Below are positions 59,299 to 64,000 of a stretch of DNA of 64,000 bases, piece by piece (position 1 is the first letter of the stretch; the number at the start of each line of letters is the position of its first letter). The position numbers and the translations under genes are program-made. The notes below the pieces were generated by a model, which was given only the letters and a program-made list of their open reading frames with translations, was not told where the DNA came from and made no database searches. The stretch is from Pseudomonas asgharzadehiana (GTDB lineage: Bacteria; Pseudomonadota; Gammaproteobacteria; Pseudomonadales; Pseudomonadaceae): positions 3,906,001-3,970,000 of the forward strand of contig NZ_CP077079.1 in the NCBI RefSeq assembly GCF_019139815.1. Direction: 5' to 3'.

Positions 59299-60360
59299 AT
59301 GAACCTGCCACTCTTCGCCCGGCGCCTGTTGCGCCCGTTGCTCGACCCCTACCGGCGCTATCGCCATGCCAAGCTGATCCACGCCGCGCGCGTGTCCATC
59401 GGCTTGCTGGCGACGATCCTGCTGACCACCGGCATCAACCTACCCCATGGCGAATGGGCATCGGTGACCATGTTGATCGTCATCGGCGGCTTGCAGCACC
59501 ACGGCAACATCGGCAAAAAGGCCGTGGAGCGCGCCTACGGCACCTTGATCGGCGCCAGCGTCGGCCTGCTGCTGGTGGTGCAACAGGCCTACTTTGGCCT
59601 GCCGCTGTTGACCTACCTGCTGATGTCGGTGGTGTGCGGGTTCTTCTCCTACCATGCCATCGGCAAGGGCGGCTACATCGCGCTGTTGTCGGCGATCACC
59701 GTGTTTATCGTCGCCGGCCACGGGGACAATCCCTTGTCGGACGGGTTGTGGCGTACCGTCGATATTCTTATCGGCATCGTGCTGGCCCTGGCGTTCTCCT
59801 TCGCCCTGCCGCTGTATGCGGTGTATTCGTGGCGCTACAACCTGGCCGGCGCCCTGCGCGACTGCGCCGCCATTTACAGCCGCATCGTCAATGGCCAGTC
59901 GGTCACCGACGACGAACACCTCAAGCTGCTCAACCGCCTCAACGCGGCGATGGTGCAACTGCGTTCGCTGATGCCCTCGGTGTCCAAGGAAGTACGCATC
60001 TCCATGACCGAACTGGACGCCATCCAGCGCCACCTGCGCATGTGCATCAGCACGCTGGAGATTCTCGGCAATACCCGGCCGGACCCGCGTGACAAGCAGG
60101 CAATGGCAAGAATGCAAGTGATGTTGAAGGCCGAGCACCGGCAGATTCGGGTGCAGTTGGTGGGGATGGCGCGGGCGTTGAAGTCGGGGTTTACCGACAG
60201 GCTCGATCGGCAGGCCACCCATGCCGTGGAGGGCGAGGGGTTGGCTGCGCCGGTGCAGAGTGCGTTGGATGGGTATCGGTTGTTGACGGTGCAACTGGCG
60301 GGGAATGTGGAGGGGATGCGGGGGCGGTTGGCGAAGAGTTCATCGCGCTGGAAAATCTGA
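59299..60360 (+). CDS. FUSC-family membrane protein
   Basis: 353 residues. About six membrane helices (35-180) with the conserved LPHGEWASVTMLIVIGG and KAVERAYGTLIGASVG motifs of the aromatic-acid exporter/FUSC superfamily, then a cytoplasmic helical half (190-353). The role is likely efflux or envelope homeostasis. The substrate is unknown. Confidence 0.85.
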   Translation: MNLPLFARRLLRPLLDPYRRYRHAKLIHAARVSIGLLATILLTTGINLPHGEWASVTMLIVIGGLQHHGNIGKKAVERAYGTLIGASVGLLLVVQQAYFGLPLLTYLLMSVVCGFFSYHAIGKGGYIALLSAITVFIVAGHGDNPLSDGLWRTVDILIGIVLALAFSFALPLYAVYSWRYNLAGALRDCAAIYSRIVNGQSVTDDEHLKLLNRLNAAMVQLRSLMPSVSKEVRISMTELDAIQRHLRMCISTLEILGNTRPDPRDKQAMARMQVMLKAEHRQIRVQLVGMARALKSGFTDRLDRQATHAVEGEGLAAPVQSALDGYRLLTVQLAGNVEGMRGRLAKSSSRWKI

Positions 60361-60446
60361 GGCTGATTAAAACAGGGCGGACCTATGGATTAGATAGGTC
60401 TGCCCTAAACTAACTTTATCGACGATTTGAAACCAGCCACATTGAT

Positions 60447-63400
60447 TTACATGACGTGATCAAAAATCTCAAAGTTCGTAAGAAAATATTGAGACTCCGT
60501 CAAAATTCTAATAGCCTTAATGTCCTTGAGATCTCCACTATCTACATAAAAAGCGGCAAAGGCAAACGGACCACGAAACACTTTTCTACCCAACTCACCC
60601 CCTGCGACATTTAAATATATAACAGTCAACGTCGGATCAAGTATAACATGATTACCCCTAAGCGCCCAAAAACCAATTCTACTCGCCGTTCCGCGAATTA
60701 ATCGAATATCAAAAACAATATTATCGCCAACTTTAGTAAGGGGTAAATAGTTATGAATATTCTTACCGCTACTAGGATTGAAATAAGTTTGATATGAGTC
60801 GGACAACTGCACATAAGGAACAATCGTAGGGTGTTTCCCTTGAGGAAGACTTATAAGCGTTACCATCAGAGTTTCAGAAAGAAACCCAGTGCCCACCAAT
60901 CGAATAGTTGTAGCAGGAGAGCTATCAAAATTCTCAATGTAATTTCTCTTGAGCGCATATGATGTACTGCCCAGCTCCACCGCCTTCTGCTCTTGTTGAT
61001 CACCATCAAACCCCACGCGACCACCCACGACCAGAGTACTGTTATTGGGCAGTTTCTCCAGCCAACTTCTTAATACAGGTATATTCGCCAGGCCATTCGG
61101 GAGTTCGTTCTCCGTGACAAAATAACCTGCCAGCACACTCAATGGCGCTACACCATTGCTGCTCAGGGTGATCCATACCCGATGTCCGGTTTTGATAAAA
61201 GGCCATGCTTTCAAGGCTAATTGGGCATTTCCTGAAAAGCTAGTCAGATCAAGAATAGCGCCTTCAGTCAGACCATTTATGCTCGGTCTCGGCAGACTAG
61301 CCGGTGCAATAGTCGAAACGTTAACGGTCTGGGCCGAGGACGGAATGGTTTTGCCGCCGCGCACAACCGAGTATTTTAATTGCACGATGCTATTCACGCT
61401 ATTGTGCATCACCTTATTCGACGTAAAGTCAAACGTCACTGACCCGCCTGTCACGCCATTGAGCGTTAATGTAACTTTAGTCCCACTCCAATGAATCCAT
61501 TCTGCTGTAATAATGTCCGTCGGGACCATACCTCCGTATTTAACCGTTACCTGGGTGCTGTCTTTAAACATCAAGGGGTCGACCGTCACCGTTTGCCCGA
61601 TACTCGGAGCGCCGTTAAGGGTTGGAAAAGGCAGCTCAGTCGGCAGTAGCTGTACAACGTAATTGGCAACCTCAAAGGCGATCGCTACTTGCTTGATGGG
61701 GATTTCTGGGAAACTTACCCAAACGCGAATCTTGAAGACCGAATTATCCTGAAGCGCGCGCACTATACTTGTCGAGAGCGGCAAGGAAATCCCGTTGGTC
61801 AGATCGCCTACGGTGAGTGGCTTGGCGATGGCGAGGTCGGCGGTGCACTCAATACCCGTTGCCAAGGTACCTTCCACCGTCACCCAATAGAGTTGGCCTT
61901 CCCTGATAAACTCCCACGGCGCGACCTTGATAGTGGCCTCGGCAGGCAGTTCACTCACCGGCAACACTGTCTGGTTTTCAAACCCAACGATATAAGGCGT
62001 CGGGAATACCTTTAGGGGCAGCAGACGCACATTCAACGGCTGAAATTTGTAGCTCAGTTGCCCACGCGTTACTTCACACTCCACCGTGATGGCGTTACCT
62101 TTTGGGTGCACGCCCTTGGCAATGACGTTGGCCGGAATAACCACATCAATGCTGTCGGTTGCCGGATTGGGTGCCGCGACAGCTTTAAACTGGCTGTAGC
62201 CATATTGACCTCGCCATGTGTACGTAATTACATCGCCCGGCAGCATCGATTTGTAGCTGATTTGCAGGGTTGCGCCGCCTTTCACCGTTATCGGCCGGAT
62301 ACTGCCCGTAGTCGGATCAGCCTCAAGAATTTTGAGCAACCCCAGCTCCACCGCCGCACCGACGGTGGGGTTGAGCACCATCGAGCTCTCAGTCGTTTTT
62401 GGCGGGCCGGCGTGTACAACGCTATAGCTGATACGGATGCTGCGGTTGTTGTTCTCGACAAGGAAAGAGGTATCTATCGGAATTTCCAGGGTTGTCAACT
62501 GAACTCCCTTAAGCGCGGTCGTGATGTCGATGAAACCTGAAATCGAACTTTCGCCACTCACGGTCCAATACACTTTGTCACCGACGACAGTGCCTGCGTA
62601 GGGAATGTACATCAGCCAGTTCGCACCCGGCACCGTGGCCGGGTCGATGTTGTTGTCCAGGATGGCGGGAACCGTCATGGGCGGCAGGGTTGGAACGCGA
62701 ACACCAATTTCGAAGTTCCGCTTTTCCGATTGCCGAACGGAGCCAGGCGTACCTTTACCATCGTCGGTTTCGTAGAAAGCCTGGCAGACACCCTTGCCCT
62801 CAAATACCTTCAGGGCCTCCATGAGTATCAGCCGTGTGCCGCCCTGCGCGCCAGCCTGTTGACGGGAGATCACGAGCGCACCGCTGCCGTTCGCATCTAT
62901 ATGCTGAAGCTTCACAGTTTCCGTGTATGAAGGGTCGTGGGGTTGATAAGGCGGTAGTACCAACTCCATATGTGTATTGAGTGGAAACAGCCCTGCTTCC
63001 AAAAGTGTGATGATGGGTGCTGGCATCAGGCTTGGTGTACCTACTACACCAATCGACGTACTGTTCGAACGCCTCAGGAATACCCCGTCGCTCTTAATCT
63101 GCTCGTACCATACGCGAAAGCTCCCCCCGGCCAATTGCTTGAACGTTGCCATCCATTCGGCCGGCAGGGGGATGATTTGAAACCTGCGATTGTTGTCGTC
63201 TACCAGGTGAGTCAAGGTTTCGGTCGCGCCGTATTTATCGGTCGTTTCTACATGAACCTTTACCTTATTCGGAGGCTTGGGCAGCACGGTACTGGGCTTC
63301 AACTCAACCTCCACCTCCAGTGTTGCTCCGCTCTGGGTGTCGAGATCAAGCTCGCTGATATACTGGCCATCCACCATCACATAGGGTGGCGCCAACGGAT

Positions 63401-64000
63401 ACGTGTACATCTCACTGTTCAATACGATAGGTTGGGAGTACGGAAATCGACCAAAAGGTTCATTATTCACCACGTCGAGCACGGTGAAGTACACCTTAAC
63501 CTCCCCTGATGGGTTGAGATTGCGCAAGACCTCCACGGGCACAGTCACGACAATCGGCTGCGTCGGTGGCTGTTTCGCCTGTTCACCGTCGACGGTGTGC
63601 ACATAAATAGTCCCGCCCACGCGAACGATGATCTTGTCGTTCTTGCGGATGTTCTCATAAGGCATGATCAAACACTGCAAGCCGTCTGCGGTGTTGGTCG
63701 GCGTCAGAATAGCGCCTGGCTTGAAGTTCCCAAGCTCCATCGCCAAACCGCTGTGCCATTGCTGCGTATCGTCGTCGTCGTAGCCGCCCGGGATGGTCGT
63801 CTTGAACAGAATGGACTGAACCTCCGAATCAACCTCATTCCCGCTGAGCGCACGGCGAACTCTGGCAAAATACGTGCAGTCACCCTCGGGTACCTTTTCG
63901 GCAGGGACTTCCAAGAGATAATGAGAGTTTTCGCCGCGCGTGACGTTGGCCCCGACGAACGCCTGATTATTGATCCACAAACTCAGATAGTCGCCATCTA
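60447..64000 (-). CDS. Giant tandem Ig-like repeat protein, C-terminal part (partial)
   Basis: At least 1,184 residues, open to the right edge (no stop on the minus strand up to 64000), so the N-terminus is missing. It consists of successive beta-rich modules of roughly 100-120 residues. Each has an LPxP-type entry strand and a central G-D-x-V-x-W or G-D-x-I-x-x-W core such as VVGDKVYWTVSG, LPGDVITYTWRG, EGQLYWVTVEG and TDIITAEWIHWSG. The last 170 residues (from NYIENFDSSPATTIRL) differ and form a separate terminal domain. The 3' kilobase is clearly AT-richer than the rest. No catalytic motif is seen. A surface or secreted adhesin-like role is a guess. The only short gap, to the FUSC gene, is 86 bp. 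Confidence 0.75.
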   Translation of the reverse strand, partial: DGDYLSLWINNQAFVGANVTRGENSHYLLEVPAEKVPEGDCTYFARVRRALSGNEVDSEVQSILFKTTIPGGYDDDDTQQWHSGLAMELGNFKPGAILTPTNTADGLQCLIMPYENIRKNDKIIVRVGGTIYVHTVDGEQAKQPPTQPIVVTVPVEVLRNLNPSGEVKVYFTVLDVVNNEPFGRFPYSQPIVLNSEMYTYPLAPPYVMVDGQYISELDLDTQSGATLEVEVELKPSTVLPKPPNKVKVHVETTDKYGATETLTHLVDDNNRRFQIIPLPAEWMATFKQLAGGSFRVWYEQIKSDGVFLRRSNSTSIGVVGTPSLMPAPIITLLEAGLFPLNTHMELVLPPYQPHDPSYTETVKLQHIDANGSGALVISRQQAGAQGGTRLILMEALKVFEGKGVCQAFYETDDGKGTPGSVRQSEKRNFEIGVRVPTLPPMTVPAILDNNIDPATVPGANWLMYIPYAGTVVGDKVYWTVSGESSISGFIDITTALKGVQLTTLEIPIDTSFLVENNNRSIRISYSVVHAGPPKTTESSMVLNPTVGAAVELGLLKILEADPTTGSIRPITVKGGATLQISYKSMLPGDVITYTWRGQYGYSQFKAVAAPNPATDSIDVVIPANVIAKGVHPKGNAITVECEVTRGQLSYKFQPLNVRLLPLKVFPTPYIVGFENQTVLPVSELPAEATIKVAPWEFIREGQLYWVTVEGTLATGIECTADLAIAKPLTVGDLTNGISLPLSTSIVRALQDNSVFKIRVWVSFPEIPIKQVAIAFEVANYVVQLLPTELPFPTLNGAPSIGQTVTVDPLMFKDSTQVTVKYGGMVPTDIITAEWIHWSGTKVTLTLNGVTGGSVTFDFTSNKVMHNSVNSIVQLKYSVVRGGKTIPSSAQTVNVSTIAPASLPRPSINGLTEGAILDLTSFSGNAQLALKAWPFIKTGHRVWITLSSNGVAPLSVLAGYFVTENELPNGLANIPVLRSWLEKLPNNSTLVVGGRVGFDGDQQEQKAVELGSTSYALKRNYIENFDSSPATTIRLVGTGFLSETLMVTLISLPQGKHPTIVPYVQLSDSYQTYFNPSSGKNIHNYLPLTKVGDNIVFDIRLIRGTASRIGFWALRGNHVILDPTLTVIYLNVAGGELGRKVFRGPFAFAAFYVDSGDLKDIKAIRILTESQYFLTNFEIFDHVM

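Overview
The window is a stretch of core chromosome from a Pseudomonas of the fluorescens/putida side of the genus. This follows from gene order and content (ftsK-lolA-rarA-crcB-serS-cysG, aat-bpt-infA, clpA-clpS/cspD, icd/idh side by side, aceA followed by a 13-gene nuo operon with fused nuoCD), from the high GC content and third-position GC bias, and from many copies of a fluorescens-type REP sequence (core GTGGGAGGGGGCTTGCTCCC). No tRNA, rRNA, CRISPR array, insertion sequence or prophage was seen.

Layout. 1-6284: envelope, redox and housekeeping genes (TlpA-like lipoprotein, arsC, wrbA, DUF2069, a divergent Tag-like glycosylase, ttcA, YIP1 protein, sprT, CoA-transferase). 6442-8794: tight tusD-tusC-tusB-tusE-ybiB operon for sulfur relay to tRNA 2-thiouridine. 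8883-9878: glutathionyl-hydroquinone reductase. 9986-17485: minus-strand series ftsK, lolA, rarA, crcB, serS, cysG. 17971-23092: aat, bpt, infA, clpA, clpS, cspD, which together hold the N-degron tagging and recognition machinery. 23174-27163: two divergent NADP isocitrate dehydrogenases. 27375-34222: small secreted CBM20 protein, Nudix hydrolase, mnmA, hflD, purB, roxA, GNAT, secretin-N-like protein. 34717-36042: isocitrate lyase behind a clear RccR-type operator. 36597-51534: complex I (nuoA-N). 51626-60360: outer-membrane barrel, small hypothetical proteins, two MFS exporters, DyP peroxidase, a GapN-like ALDH and a FUSC protein. 60447-64000: the C-terminal 1,184 residues of a very large protein built from repeated Ig-like modules, with an AT-rich 3' end, running off the window.

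How the genes work together. The isocitrate branch point (icd, idh, aceA) lies within about 13 kb and is followed by the main NADH-oxidising complex, so carbon partitioning and respiration are neighbours. Two tRNA thiolation systems (ttcA; tus plus mnmA) are in the first 30 kb. ClpA/ClpS and the two aminoacyl-protein transferases supply N-degron proteolysis.

Most of the window is well-known core genome. The least explained parts are the giant Ig-like repeat protein at the right edge, the Tag-like protein lacking the expected active-site residues, the GapN-like enzyme with an altered general-base motif, the paired stem-loops between nuoF and nuoG, a Fur-like box and short leader ORF ahead of nuoA, and the operator and long leader of aceA. 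I saw no convincing new defence or mobile system.
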